A stretch of DNA of 64,000 nucleotides from the NCBI GenBank assembly GCA_030789695.1, contig CM061142.1, forward strand, positions 46,937,987-47,001,986, in the 5' to 3' direction. The notes beneath the pieces were generated by a model. It had not been told where the DNA came from, did not search any database, and saw nothing but the letters and a program-made list of their open reading frames with translations. Positions 22,030 to 33,066 of the stretch are shown one piece after another. A program made the position numbers and the translations under genes. Source of the stretch: Scilla litardierei. Lineage: Eukaryota; Streptophyta; Magnoliopsida; Asparagales; Asparagaceae. How positions within the stretch are numbered: position 1 is the stretch's first letter; every line of letters begins with the position of its first letter.

Positions 22030-23185
22030 AAAGCTTTCTCATTCACAATCAAAGTGCATTTACTAATAAAACTTTTTTATTGCCCTCTTCATCAATTATT
22101 TTTCTTTTAAGCTCATTATTTAGCATGCTCATCTTCTCGTTCAGCTCTCTAATCACATATTCACTTTTAGTTTTTAGTTTAATCAAATTTTGTTTATACA
22201 TGCTAATCTCTTTTAGCAAAGTAGGAAAAATAAGAAATTCAACTTTTTCATGCAACCTAGATTTCTCTTTTTCCAACAAATTAATGGTAGAATCACATGC
22301 AACAATTTTTCCTTTTAGTTTCTTAATTTCTAATGACATGTTGTAAGTGTCTTGTTGTAGTTCATCATTGACATTTCTATACTCTTCTAATGTAGATTCA
22401 CGTTTCTCTGAAGTAGATTCTAGGTTGTCAAATTCCTCTTGCATTTTGTTAATAGTACTCAGAAGTTGAGCTTTGGTAACCTCATCAAGTTTTCCATTAA
22501 GCAAAGGGATGTGTGGGCAGTCTCCTCGGTCTCATCCTCGCTATCCATATCCCACGTTAGTGCCAAAGCTTTTCCTTTCTTTTCAGCAAGGTAATTCTCT
22601 TCTTGTGTGTAATCCTTCTTAAAGTGTCCCTGCCTTTTGCATTTAAAACATTTAACTTTTTAAGCAGTATTTTGCTCAGATGAATTTCTAGAAGGATTAA
22701 ATTTGGAGCGATTAAACCTGTTTGACATTTCAGCTCTTCCAAAGGAGTCTTGATGTATCTTCTGAAATTTCTCGCCATCAGTGATTGCTCCTCATCAAGA
22801 TCATCGTCATCTACTCTAGCTTGAAGAGCTAGTGGTTTTGGAGTTTAATCTCTGGTTTCTCTCTTTCTTCGATGCTCTGCAGCTCAAGCTCGTGTGACAT
22901 CAAGTTACCTATCAAGTCATCCACTCTCATTTATGAGAAATTTTTAGCTTCTTGAGTGGCTGTGACTTTGGAATGGTACGAGCTTGGTAGCACCCTCAAG
23001 ATTTTCCTCACATGCTCAAGACTAGAGTATGTCTTACCAAGAGAGCTGGACTTGTATACGATGTCTGTAAATCTCGCAAATATCTCTTTAATGGACTCAG
23101 ATGGCAGCATGCGGAAGCTTTCATATTCAGTGCTCAGCAACGCAAGTCTAGATTCCTTCACCTGTGATGTTCCCTTATGCGTCAC
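22030..23185 (-). pseudogene. SIRE-type Copia gag remnant
   Basis: Minus-strand frames give pieces of a SIRE-like capsid protein. 23185-22931: LLSTEYESFRMLPSESIKEIF, LRVLPSSYHSKVTA. 22778-22557: a basic stretch with a frame-broken zinc knuckle (CFKCKRQGHFKK in another frame). 22504-22049: a long coiled coil rich in Glu/Lys/Leu. At least two frameshifts separate these parts. The N-terminal end is cut at 23186 by the insertion of the family B LTR. Confidence 0.8.
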
Positions 23186-23186
23186 C

Positions 23187-24798
23187 TGATGTGTCCATAT
23201 TTTACATCATTTTCATATCATATTTCCATCGCATTGCATGTCATCCCCGCGTCCAAATCCCACTTTTTACTGCGATTTTGGTATTTCTGACGATATTTCG
23301 AGTTTCGCAGTGTATTTTGAGTTTTCAGGGATTTTGGAGCGATTTGGACCCCCGCCTGGGTTTGGACACATCCGACATGCTCATAAGCCTGTTGGCGGGG
23401 CTCTGCAGGAGTCCGTCGCGTTCTCGAGTTGTTGGAGGAGAGAAAGAGGAGAAGGAGGAGAAAAGAGAGGCAGACAGAAAGAGAGGCAGCTGCTGCTGCA
23501 TCAGCATTTTCCCAGGAAATGCTCGGCCCGAGCAGCTGCAGCTCGGCCCGAGCCATGACACAAGCTGCAGACACGTCCAACTCAGGCCGAGCAGTTCATC
23601 TGCTCGGCCAGATGGCGCGCCCCGAGCAGCACCCGAGTAGACGCTGAGCAGCCGATCGAGTCACCCATCCTGAGCCCGAGCGAGATGTGACGCGGGCCGA
23701 GTTCCTGACCGAGTAGCTCCCACTCGGGCCGAGTCATATACTCAGCCGACGACACCTGGGGCATTTTTGTAAGTTTTGTGGATCGTGCAGATCGCGCGAT
23801 TGGGGGCTGCTGGAGCTCGCGATGCGGGCTCGGCTGAGGGAGGAGTTCACAGTACTGGTTTTTTAGGGAGATTAGAAAAGAGTTTTGAGAGAGCGATTTT
23901 TTGGAGAAGAATTTTTGGATTGATTTTTGTAGCAAATTCTGGATTGTTTATCGAATACTATTGTTTTCTGCTTTCTCTGGCTTTGTTCTTCGCTCACTTT
24001 CATTGTAAGTAATTATTAGCTCTAGTCTCTTTTGTTGCAAGAAATGATTTCCTACGCAATTTCGATATTTTAGTGCTTCCCGACCACCATGAGTGAGTAG
24101 ATTCCCTCTAGGGCCGATGGGTGAACCCTAGGATTTTAGGGGAAAATGTAGATCTGGATCCGTACATCGGATTGGGGATCTATGGTTGTATTTCGATAGA
24201 TCCTATCGAATCCGTAGATAACCCATACTGAGATCGTGCCCACGGTCTGTGGAATCGATGTGCTTAAGGGGTATCTAGGGATTCAAATAGGGAAATCGAC
24301 GGATCCAATCAAGGCACGCGACCATGCCCGGCTTGCGCCTTGAGGGAATCCGTCGACGAACTATATTGCTACGTCGAGGGCTACCGCCATTGCATCGACG
24401 AGAGCCACCGAAATACCCCGCAATTTCAACCCACGAGAGTGGTACGAATTGGGGGATTAATTCCCTAGCCCTAATGCGATGTGAGGAACCTATCCAACAT
24501 CAACCCCAACGATCCTAGCAGCGATCCCTAAAGCCCTAGTTCCTCTTATTAAATTACACAACAACAATCATTAACCCAACCCTTTTACTCCGACCGCTAC
24601 CTTGCTTCTAGATTTAGAAATTGACTGAGATTACCAAGGACACTATCACCGTCCCTGTGGGATTCGACTATCTTATATACTATAACTCGACACCGTCCGC
24701 TTGCGGATTGAGCCCGTAACCGTAGCCTAGGAGCCATATTACGCCTGGCGATCGTGACACCGCCAGGTGGATTCTACGTGTACATTACGGGCATGTCA
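23187..24798 (+). repeat. Family B Athila-like 5' LTR
   Basis: Starts TGATGTGTCC after the Copia gag and ends CATGTCA seven bases before a tRNA-Asp primer site; ~1.6 kb. It holds an array of CTCGGCCCGAG palindromes (23521-23750) and the Athila-wide motif CTAGGGCCGATGGGTGAACCCTAG (about 24099-24122, a hairpin). A leader follows that is rich in inverted repeats (24195-24440), for example TTCGATAG/CTATCGAA and TCGACG/CGTCGA. It has no family A constant loop. Confidence 0.8.
23521..23750. repeat. CTCGGCCCGAG palindrome array in the family B LTR
   Basis: About eight copies of CTCGGCC(C)GAG-like inverted repeats in 230 bp. The core matches that of family A, although the LTRs are otherwise not alignable by eye. 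Confidence 0.75.
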
Positions 24799-24804
24799 AG
24801 TTTT

Positions 24805-24822
24805 TGGCGCCGTTGTCGGGGA
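24805..24822 (+). other. Primer-binding site, tRNA-Asp type (family B)
   Basis: TGGCGCCGTTGTCGGGGA is complementary to the plant tRNA-Asp 3' end with one mismatch, seven bases after the LTR end. Confidence 0.9.
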
Positions 24823-24963
24823 CGGCAATAGTGTTTTCATCTTAGTTTATTTTTATATTGAGAAGTTTGCTAGCATTCTGATCATCTCTCACCTTTCCGC
24901 AATTTTATTCTCTTTAATTATTTCGGTGCTCCTGACAGTATCTTTTCTGAGCTTTGTTGGTGC

Positions 24964-25196
24964 ATGAACACCCATTTCAAGGCGTCTACCAGAGAATTAT
25001 TGTTCGATCCTAAGATCGAAAAGACCGCCAGAGCCTTGAGAGCTTCTAGCAGAAGTTCATCCCCATCAACTCAGATGGGAGAGAATCCTCCTCTTCCTCC
25101 ATGCACCGGGTCCATCAGGGACCATATGAAGTCGACATTTTGGAATAATTCCTCGGTGCTTAGACCGCAGCTGACGGCAGCAACCTTCGAGCTAAA
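24964..25196 (+). pseudogene. Athila-like gag, N-terminal fragment (family B)
   Basis: An ORF starts at ATG 24964, ~140 bp after the primer site, and encodes ELLFDPKIEKTARALR, a hallmark of the start of Athila gag proteins. SSVLRPQLTAATFELN follows. The frame is open to 25196, where the LTR of the gag-only SIRE-type element begins, so only ~78 residues of the capsid precursor remain. The continuation should lie beyond the assembly gap. Confidence 0.8.
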
Positions 25197-26928
25197 TGTT
25201 GAGTATTGGACTCCCCGGATTTGGTTTTGGATGATGAGCAAACATAAATATATCATGAACTAACAATTTGTGAGCGCAGTTTTGGAGATCGTCGCCAAAT
25301 TCACGAGAACATTCAAAGCAACATCTCAACTCTTCACAAAGCTCGTATTCATGCCTAAAGCTTCGTTGAAGCTCTTGCGCCGTTTTGGAAGTCATGAAGA
25401 ATTAATTGAAGCTTTGAAGACGGATCGTTAAGGTTTATTTCATAGTCTTTTAGCTTTGATTTATAGAATGTTAAGCCTTGAGTAATTCTTACATTTCTAT
25501 CTTCATAACGCTCATGACGTAGCTCTAGGATCTTAGTTGAAGTCCATTCTAACTTCCCCGAAGCATCGCGCTTCGATTCGGACTTCTAGTGCATGTTAGT
25601 TGGTACAAGAACAAGTACTGACCGACTAGATGGTGATCTAGTCGGTCGGCAACTGTTCTTGGACCGACTAGTTTGATTCTCTAATTTCTTGGACTTTACT
25701 GTTTACAGTTAGTCGGTCTACGTTGACTCACCGACCGACTAGTTTGTGAACTAGTCGGTCAGTGATGCTTCTTTGACCGACTAGTTGTAACTTACTGTTC
25801 ATACTAAATTTCTCCTAAGCTACTGTTTATCGCTTAGTCGGTCTAAGAACGTTTGGCGACCGACTAGTTGTTGATCTAGTCGGTCAACATTTGTTCTTGG
25901 ACCGACTAAATCATTTGTATTCAGACTACTTGTTTTTGACTCTTAGTCGGTCTAAGTTTACTGACCGACCGACTAGTTGTGAAACTAGTCGGTCAGAAAG
26001 TCTTCTTGGACCGACTAGTTATCTAGGTCTGAAATCTTCATCTGTTCACTGTTCACCTCTTAGTCGGTTCATGTTGTTTCACCGACCGACTAGTTGATGA
26101 ACTAGTCGGTCAGTGGTTGTTCTTTGACCGACTAGTCTGCTTCAGATTTAGATCCGTTGGAGTTTTGAAAGCGACGTTTCTCTCTCCCTTTTCCCTTGAT
26201 CCTTTAAATACCTGAAGGGGTTATTTCATAGGATCCAAGGCTGCTATTCCAGAGCTCTATTGATTCAAAGAGAAGTTCTTTCAACTCTCATCTTCAAGCT
26301 CTCCCATTCTCAAGAATCTCTCCTTCACTCTTATTCTTCAAGAGAGATTCATTGGTTGTGAGCCTTCCAAGCCAAGGGCTTGATTCTAGGTCATCAATCT
26401 CATCCCTAGGCTTCCATTGCTGGTCATCTACTTGAAGCTAGGGTTTGGTGACATCCTCTTCCTCAAAATCCATCATTGCCCTAATTTGGTAAGTATACTC
26501 AAGGCATAGGATTTTGTAAGGTAAGAGTTTATTTCATTTCAATCGTATTTGAATTGTGTCTCTCGGTTGTGAGAGAGGTTGTGATCCCGGTTTGTGGGAG
26601 TCACATGTCTTTTGTATGATTTGACTTGTGAAGGTTTTTCACAAGTATTTCATAGTGGAAATCTTGAGTTAGGGTTGCTAACTCAAGTATCCGGAGGGGA
26701 TCCGGGTGGTTGGGACGTAGGATCACCGGGAACAAGTCGGGGAGACTTGGGTGGATCCGAACCCATTAAACCATTGTGTTTGCGTTTGTTTTAATTCTTG
26801 TTGATAGTTGTTTAATTCCGCATTGTCGTTTGTTTCTTGCACAATAATTAGGAATAACTATCTTGATTATTTTAAGTACTATTCACCCCCCCTCTAGTAC
26901 GTGTGCAGTAGCTTCCCAGGGCACTACA
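25197..26928 (+). repeat. 5' LTR of the gag-only SIRE-type Copia element
   Basis: Begins TGTTGAGTATTGG and ends ..GGCACTACA three bases before the primer site; ~1.73 kb. It holds five long palindromes (25620-26120), a TATA-like TTTAAATA (about 26203) and the C-run CACCCCCCC (26884-26892). It is nearly identical to 30402-32133. Confidence 0.9.
25620..26120. repeat. Five constant-stem palindromes in the SIRE-type LTR
   Basis: Repeated hairpins have 12-bp arms GACCGACTAGAT or GACCGACTAGTT and their complements, separated by 4-nt spacers that differ (GGTG, TGTG, GTTG, GTGA, GATG). The first is at 25620-25647. Single half-sites (TTGGACCGACTAG, TTAGTCGGTCTAAG) lie between them. The array ends ~60 bp before the TATA-like box. 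The same array is in the other LTR at 30825-31325. Confidence 0.9.
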
Positions 26929-26930
26929 AT

Positions 26931-26944
26931 TGGTATCAGAGCCA
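26931..26944 (+). other. Primer-binding site, initiator tRNA-Met
   Basis: TGGTATCAGAGCCA is a perfect 14-nt complement of the plant initiator tRNA-Met 3' end, as usual for Copia elements. Confidence 0.95.
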
Positions 26945-26969
26945 AGGTTAAAGCTACGAGTTCAAAGCT

Positions 26970-29177
26970 ATGACGAACAACGACTACAACGTCTTCAAGA
27001 ACCGCGATGGAGCTTCTTCAGTTATGGAAGGACTATCCTCCGTCAGGCCTCCACACTTCAACGGTACCAACTATGGGTACTGGAAATGCCGGATGCAAAT
27101 TTTCCTCCGGAGCGCTTCACTATGGAGAGCCACCATGACGGAGTATGTCGAGCCTTCCCAAGAAGATTTCGCGAAGTGGACTCCCGCGGAGGTCGCCGCG
27201 GAAGTAGCAAATGCCAAGGCAATGAATGCCTTGAATTGTGCGTTGGAGCCCGAGGACTTCAACAAGATATGCACATGTAAGAGTGCATATCAAATATGGA
27301 ACCAACTCCTCATATTGCACGAAGGATCGAGTGCGGTAAAAGATTCTAAACTCGTCGTTGCTAATAAAGAATTTGAGTTGTTTCATATGGAGCAGGGCGA
27401 AACCATGAAGGAATATTACGCTCGCTTCGTGGATATATCAAACGACTTGGAAGCTCTTGGGAAGGTCTATACCCAAAAGGAGAAAGTCGCGAAGATTATC
27501 GATGGTCTTCCATCATGTTGGGAAAAGCGTACCTACGCCATCGAGGAAGGTAATGACATGAATAAATATACCGTCGTACAACTAATGGGTACCTTGTTGT
27601 CTTACGAGGTACGCAAGGATAGTAAGATCCGAATGAAGGAAAAGATGAAGACGTACTTGAAGCAAGACGAGCCAAAGAAAAAGGGAATTGCATTCAAGGC
27701 CGCTCCATCTACCGATGATGAAGATTCAGAAGAAGAAGAGGACGAAGAATTGGACATGGAAGCATTGGCCAATATGGCAAAGAAATTCATCCGATTCTTC
27801 CGACAAGGTAAGTTGAATCGTAAATCTAAATTTATTTCGACTAATGTTTCTACTCCCGTGTGTTACAAATGCAACAAGCCAGGACATATCAAGCCGGATT
27901 GTCCTCTCTACAAACACAAGGGGAAGTGGAAGGCATCCAAGCACGACAAGTCAAGAAAGCACAAGAAAGGACTTGTCGGGACATTCACCGACTCTGAGGA
28001 CTCCTCTAGTGGAGAGTCGGATGATGAACGTGTGGAGAAAGCACACACGTGCTTCATGGGAAGAGAGGATCGTGATGAAGACACATCCTCCGATGAAAGC
28101 GAGGATGGAAGCGAGGATGAAGGCGGAGAGGTAACCAATGATGAACTTAGAATAGCCAATGAACAACTTTGGAATAAATTTTCTAATATGGCTACTAAGC
28201 TTATGAAGACTAAAAATGAATTAGATAGTCTTAAAAACTCGCCTAAGCCTTTCATCATCAACAACGACACCGTTGTTGATGGGTTGAGAAATGAGATTGA
28301 AAATCTCAAGTCTCAACTTGAGCATGTTCATATCGAGGATTCGGATGAACATGTGATAGCGGATTTGACGTCTCAAATCTCAACTTTGAGTATTGAGAAT
28401 AAAAATCTCAAGTCACGTGTTTGTGCTCTCGCATCGCAAGTGTCCACTTTGGATGCTTCTTTGCATTCTCTCACCGAGAAGCATGAGAGCACATTAGGCC
28501 GAATTCATGAATTCAACAAAGGTAAGGGCAAGTTGGATGATATCCTAAATGACTTACTTCCGGCCAATCATCACATTGGTTTGGGGTATGAGATGGGAGA
28601 GTCATCCAAATCGTTCGCCACCTTTGTTAGGCCATCTTCCGATGCTTCTACTAGTGGAAGTAAACACGTCATGGGTAGATCTTCTACCAATGGTGCTTCC
28701 GCTAGGAACACGCCCCCTTTTGGAAAGAAACCCACTTTGGGTGGACCTCCAAAGAAGGGTCATGCTTACATGTATACCATGCCACGTAGGAACACACAAC
28801 CTACCCCACATGTTAGCACAAATGATGATTTTTATGCTCCGCACCCACGAGCACGTGCACACCATGTGAGACACACTCATGCACGTGTTCCTCCACATTC
28901 ATATGTTCATCCTCATTCTCATATGAATAATTATCATCATGCACCATTGCATCGAATTCCATATGCTTACCCACGACATGCATCACATAGAAACCAACAA
29001 CATATGCATGTTCCCAATAGGATTAGGACTCCCAAGACATACACCATTTGGGGTCCGAAGAACACAAGCATGCATAATAAGAATTTGTATGTGAAATCGT
29101 TTATTAATGATGTTATCTTGAATGATGATTATGTTGGGAAATCAAGTTCCTCTTGGACTTGGTTTCCGAAGGGTTAG
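26970..29177 (+). CDS. Intact gag of a gag-only (TR-GAG) SIRE-type Copia element
   Basis: A 735-residue capsid precursor with a fully open frame; the ATG follows the primer site by 25 bp. Residues ~25-230 form the UBN2-type gag domain (PHFNGTNYGYWKCRMQIFL; IWNQLLILHEGSSAVKDSKL; VAKIIDGLP). An acidic stretch (~250-265) is followed by a C-x2-C-x4-H-x4-C zinc knuckle at residues 298-311 (CYKCNKPGHIKPDC) for RNA binding. Then come a Lys-rich and a Ser/Asp/Glu-rich region, a coiled coil (~390-520), and a Gly/Ser/His-rich C-terminus (~560-690). The protein ends in TWFPKG, close to where gag ends in SIRE elements. Protease, integrase, RT and RNase H are all absent before the 3' LTR. The element can therefore make capsid protein but needs pol from a relative. 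The intact frame and near-identical LTRs point to recent activity. Confidence 0.92.
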   Translation: MTNNDYNVFKNRDGASSVMEGLSSVRPPHFNGTNYGYWKCRMQIFLRSASLWRATMTEYVEPSQEDFAKWTPAEVAAEVANAKAMNALNCALEPEDFNKICTCKSAYQIWNQLLILHEGSSAVKDSKLVVANKEFELFHMEQGETMKEYYARFVDISNDLEALGKVYTQKEKVAKIIDGLPSCWEKRTYAIEEGNDMNKYTVVQLMGTLLSYEVRKDSKIRMKEKMKTYLKQDEPKKKGIAFKAAPSTDDEDSEEEEDEELDMEALANMAKKFIRFFRQGKLNRKSKFISTNVSTPVCYKCNKPGHIKPDCPLYKHKGKWKASKHDKSRKHKKGLVGTFTDSEDSSSGESDDERVEKAHTCFMGREDRDEDTSSDESEDGSEDEGGEVTNDELRIANEQLWNKFSNMATKLMKTKNELDSLKNSPKPFIINNDTVVDGLRNEIENLKSQLEHVHIEDSDEHVIADLTSQISTLSIENKNLKSRVCALASQVSTLDASLHSLTEKHESTLGRIHEFNKGKGKLDDILNDLLPANHHIGLGYEMGESSKSFATFVRPSSDASTSGSKHVMGRSSTNGASARNTPPFGKKPTLGGPPKKGHAYMYTMPRRNTQPTPHVSTNDDFYAPHPRARAHHVRHTHARVPPHSYVHPHSHMNNYHHAPLHRIPYAYPRHASHRNQQHMHVPNRIRTPKTYTIWGPKNTSMHNKNLYVKSFINDVILNDDYVGKSSSSWTWFPKG

Positions 29178-30401
29178 TTTCCTTTGACCCTTCATTGCTT
29201 GGTACCATAAGTTTAATTTCATTTTTTTTGGGTACCAAAGCAATTGTGGTAAGAATGGGTTACATTTATTTTGAATTTAGTTCTCTAAATTTATTGCCTA
29301 ACCCATTGGATCCAAATAGATTTTTTTTTTTGGATACCAAAATAAAATTCTCTAGGTTAACTTCACCATGGGATACCAACCCTACCAACTCCGTGATTTG
29401 CAAGGATTTTCATTCAAATGGAGTTGTTGGTGCTTAAGTGATGCACCAAAGTAGGGGGAGCTTAATGTTGTAAGTATGTTCATACTTTTGATTCATATTG
29501 GTATCCATTGGTAGAATATATTACATTTGGTATCATTTTGCTACACTTGGTATGCACATCGGATTATTTTTGTCTCTGATGTTGATTTCGTCGTTCGACG
29601 ATTTTATGGATTTAATAGATTTCTTTCTATGGAAACATAGAATTGTTTTCCATGCATTCTATTGATTTTGGAGAGTATGTTCCAAAACTCAATAAGTGAA
29701 ATTGATTTGAGTTTTGATGATTTCGGATTTCGTTTTTCGCCTATGGAGTGATGATTTCGTATTTCGATTTTCGCCTATGGCTTGGTGATTTCGTTTTCCG
29801 ATTTTCGCCGATGAGTTTATGATTTCGGATTTCGTATTTCGCCTATGGATTGATGATTTCGTATTTCGATTTTCGCCTATGGCTTGGTGATTTCGTTTTC
29901 CGATTTTTACCGATGATTTTATGATTTCGGTTTCCGATTTTCGACTTTGGTCTCCTTGACACGCTTTGCATTTATTCGGTATTTTGAATTTGATATTTTG
30001 CATTGGTGTTATTTTGGGCTTTGGTCGTATTCCTAGACTCCCATGCTTAATGAATTATTTGGCCATGATCTATTCTTTTTGATTTCCTCCCGCTCTTTTT
30101 GGATTATGCCAAAGGGGGAGAGATATATAATGATAATGGCATGTGCTAAATGATAATTTACCATGAATCTAATTTGATATGTTAGATTCAGGGGGAGTTA
30201 AGATATAAAAAATGGATTACAAATCCTAAATCTCAAATATTGGATTTGAATTTTTACTTTCCTCGTCTGCTTGATGTATGTGCTTATTATTTCATATGGA
30301 ACTAATGTGTCATCAATGCAGGGGGAGTAAGTATATTCCATTTAGTTCATTATTTTTGATTATTATTTATGTTGGTTAGTCATCACCAAAAAGGGGGAGA
30401 A
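29178..30401 (+). mobile_element. Non-coding 3' region of the gag-only element, with polypurine tracts
   Basis: No ORF of note. AT-rich DNA with several GGGGGAG purine runs (about 29453, 30115, 30191, 30321 and 30391-30401), the last directly before the 3' LTR. It also holds a 102-bp minisatellite (29719-29945). Where pol would lie in a full element there is only this 1.2 kb. Confidence 0.8.
29719..29945. repeat. 102-bp tandem repeat made of GATTTCG-type subrepeats
   Basis: Two 102-bp units (29719-29820, 29821-29922) and a partial third. Each is built from three shorter units of the form GATTTCG-TTTCG-TTTTCGCC-GATGG-T. The units differ at a few bases. Confidence 0.85.
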
Positions 30402-32133
30402 TGTTGAGTATTGGACTCCCCGGATTTGGTTTTGGATGATGAGCAAACATAAATATATCATGAACTAACAATTTGTGAGCGCAGTTTTGGAGATCGTCGC
30501 CAAATTCACGAGAACATTCAAAGCAACATCTCAACTCTTCACAAAGCTCGTATTCATGCCTAAAGCTTCGTTGAAGCTCTTGCGCCGTTTTGGAAGTCAT
30601 GAAGAATTAATTGAAGCTTTGAAGACGGATCGTTAAGGTTTATTTCATAGTCTTTTAGCTTTGATTTATAGAATGTTAAGCCTTGAGTAATTCTTACATT
30701 TCTATCTTCATAACGCTCATGTCGTAGCTCTAGGATCTTAGTTGAAGTCCATTCTAACTTCCCCGAAGCATCGCGCTTCGATTCGGACTTCTAGTGCATG
30801 TTAGTTGGTACAAGAACAAGTACTGACCGACTAGATGGTGATCTAGTCGGTCGGCAACTGTTCTTGGACCGACTAGTTTGATTCTCTAATTTCTTGGACT
30901 TTACTGTTTACAGTTAGTCGGTCTACGTTGACTCACCGACCGACTAGTTTGTGAACTAGTCGGTCAGTGATGCTTCTTTGACCGACTAGTTGTAACTTAC
31001 TGTTCATACTAAATTTCTCCTAAGCTACTGTTTATCGCTTAGTCGGTCTAAGAACGTTTGGCGACCGACTAGTTGTTGATCTAGTCGGTCAACATTTGTT
31101 CTTGGACCGACTAAATCATTTGTATTCAGACTACTTGTTTTTGACTCTTAGTCGGTCTAAGTTTACTGACCGACCGACTAGTTGTGAAACTAGTCGGTCA
31201 GAAAGTCTTCTTGGACCGACTAGTTATCTAGGTCTGAAATCTTCATCTGTTCACTGTTCACCTCTTAGTCGGTTCATGTTGTTTCACCGACCGACTAGTT
31301 GATGAACTAGTCGGTCAGTGGTTGTTCTTTGACCGACTAGTCTGCTTCAGATTTAGATCCGTTGGAGTTTTGAAAGCGACGTTTCTCTCTCCCTTTTCCC
31401 TTGATCCTTTAAATAGCTGAAGGGGTTATTTCATAGGATCCAAGGCTGCTATTCCAGAGCTCTATTGATTCAAAGAGAAGTTCTTTCAACTCTCATCTTC
31501 AAGCTCTCCCATTCTCAAGAATCTCTCCTTCACTCTTATTCTTCAAGAGAGATTCATTGGTTGTGAGCCTTCCAAGCCAAGGGCTTGATTCTAGGTCATC
31601 AATCTCATCCCTAGGCTTCCATTGCTGGTCATCTACTTGAAGCTAGGGTTTGGTGACATCCTCTTCCTCAAAATCCATCATTGCCCTAATTTGGTAAGTA
31701 TACTCAAGGCATAGGATTTTGTAAGGTAAGAGTTTATTTCATTTCAATCGTATTTGAATTGTGTCTCTCGGTTGTGAGAGAGGTTGTGATCCCGGTTTGT
31801 GGGAGTCACATGTCTTTTGTATGATTTGACTTGTGAAGGTTTTTCACAAGTATTTCATAGTGGAAATCTTGAGTTAGGGTTGCTAACTCAAGTATCCGGA
31901 GGGGATCCGGGTGGTTGGGACGTAGGATCACCGGGAACAAGTCGGGGAGACTTGGGTGGATCCGAACCCATTAAACCATTGTGTTTGCGTTTGTTTTAAT
32001 TCTTGTTGATAGTTGTTTAATTCCGCATTGTCGTTTGTTTCTTGCACAATAATTAGGAATAACTATCTTGATTATTTTAAGTACTATTCACCCCCCCCCC
32101 CCTCTAGTACGTGTGCAGTAGCTTCCCAGGGCA
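30402..32133 (+). repeat. 3' LTR of the gag-only SIRE-type element (end hidden by the gap)
   Basis: Matches 25197-26923 almost perfectly. The differences I see are one A-to-T (near 30721 vs 25516), one C-to-G (TACCTG vs TAGCTG near the TATA) and a longer C-run (12 vs 7). It stops at GGGCA, five bases short of the expected end, where the N-run begins. This implies a very young insertion. Confidence 0.92.
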
Positions 32134-32633
32134 NNNNNNNNNNNNNNNNNNNNNNNNNNNNNNNNNNNNNNNNNNNNNNNNNNNNNNNNNNNNNNNNNNN
32201 NNNNNNNNNNNNNNNNNNNNNNNNNNNNNNNNNNNNNNNNNNNNNNNNNNNNNNNNNNNNNNNNNNNNNNNNNNNNNNNNNNNNNNNNNNNNNNNNNNNN
32301 NNNNNNNNNNNNNNNNNNNNNNNNNNNNNNNNNNNNNNNNNNNNNNNNNNNNNNNNNNNNNNNNNNNNNNNNNNNNNNNNNNNNNNNNNNNNNNNNNNNN
32401 NNNNNNNNNNNNNNNNNNNNNNNNNNNNNNNNNNNNNNNNNNNNNNNNNNNNNNNNNNNNNNNNNNNNNNNNNNNNNNNNNNNNNNNNNNNNNNNNNNNN
32501 NNNNNNNNNNNNNNNNNNNNNNNNNNNNNNNNNNNNNNNNNNNNNNNNNNNNNNNNNNNNNNNNNNNNNNNNNNNNNNNNNNNNNNNNNNNNNNNNNNNN
32601 NNNNNNNNNNNNNNNNNNNNNNNNNNNNNNNNN
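32134..32633. other. Assembly gap of 500 N
   Basis: Exactly 500 unknown bases, a conventional placeholder size. It starts five bases before the expected end of one LTR and ends inside the gag of a different element. Its real length is unknown. It hides the rest of family B and the 5' LTR of the next Copia element. Confidence 0.98.
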
Positions 32634-33066
32634 TGAGACTAAGATTAGTGAACTTGAGAATGAAAATCAAAATCTTAGCTTGACATTAAAGAAATTCACA
32701 AATAGCCAAGAAAGCTTTAATAAGATGATAAATGGGCTTAATGAACAAACTAGTAAACATGGTCTTGTCTTTCAGAAAAAACAACCTAAGAAAAAAACTA
32801 GGAAGATTATTGAAAAGAATTTTGCAAGAGACATGAGCTTTGAAAATTGCATGCACAAAAATCATATGTCATCTACTAATAAGCATTTCAATGTTACATG
32901 TTTTTATTGCAACAAAAATGGGCATGTTATGTATGATTGCTTGGCCAGATATTATCATGCATATTTCATATGGGTTCCAAAGCATCGTACTAACAATTGT
33001 GGATCCAAAATTTGGTTACCAAAGGGTGCATCTTCTTTTGCAGGTGCATCTTCAAGTGGAAAATGA
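32634..33066 (+). pseudogene. SIRE-type Copia gag, C-terminal part
   Basis: Starts inside the gap. It encodes a coiled-coil end (ISELENENQNLSLTLKKF), then the zinc knuckle CFYCNKNGHVMYDC (about 32898-32940) and WVPKHRTNNCGSKIWLPKG. The frame ends at 33066 while protease continues in another frame, so gag and pol are separated by a frame change. Confidence 0.85.

Noticed and set aside
23164..23640. Overlapping open frames of 72-158 codons in the family B LTR
   Set aside because: They run across the LTR start and a purine-rich, palindromic region on both strands. Not conserved and no domain.
25620..26120. CRISPR-like array
   Set aside because: Repeats are palindromes with irregular spacing inside an LTR of a plant genome. 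No spacer structure and no cas genes.
32013..32683. Open frames through the N-run
   Set aside because: They consist of unknown bases and have no evidential value.
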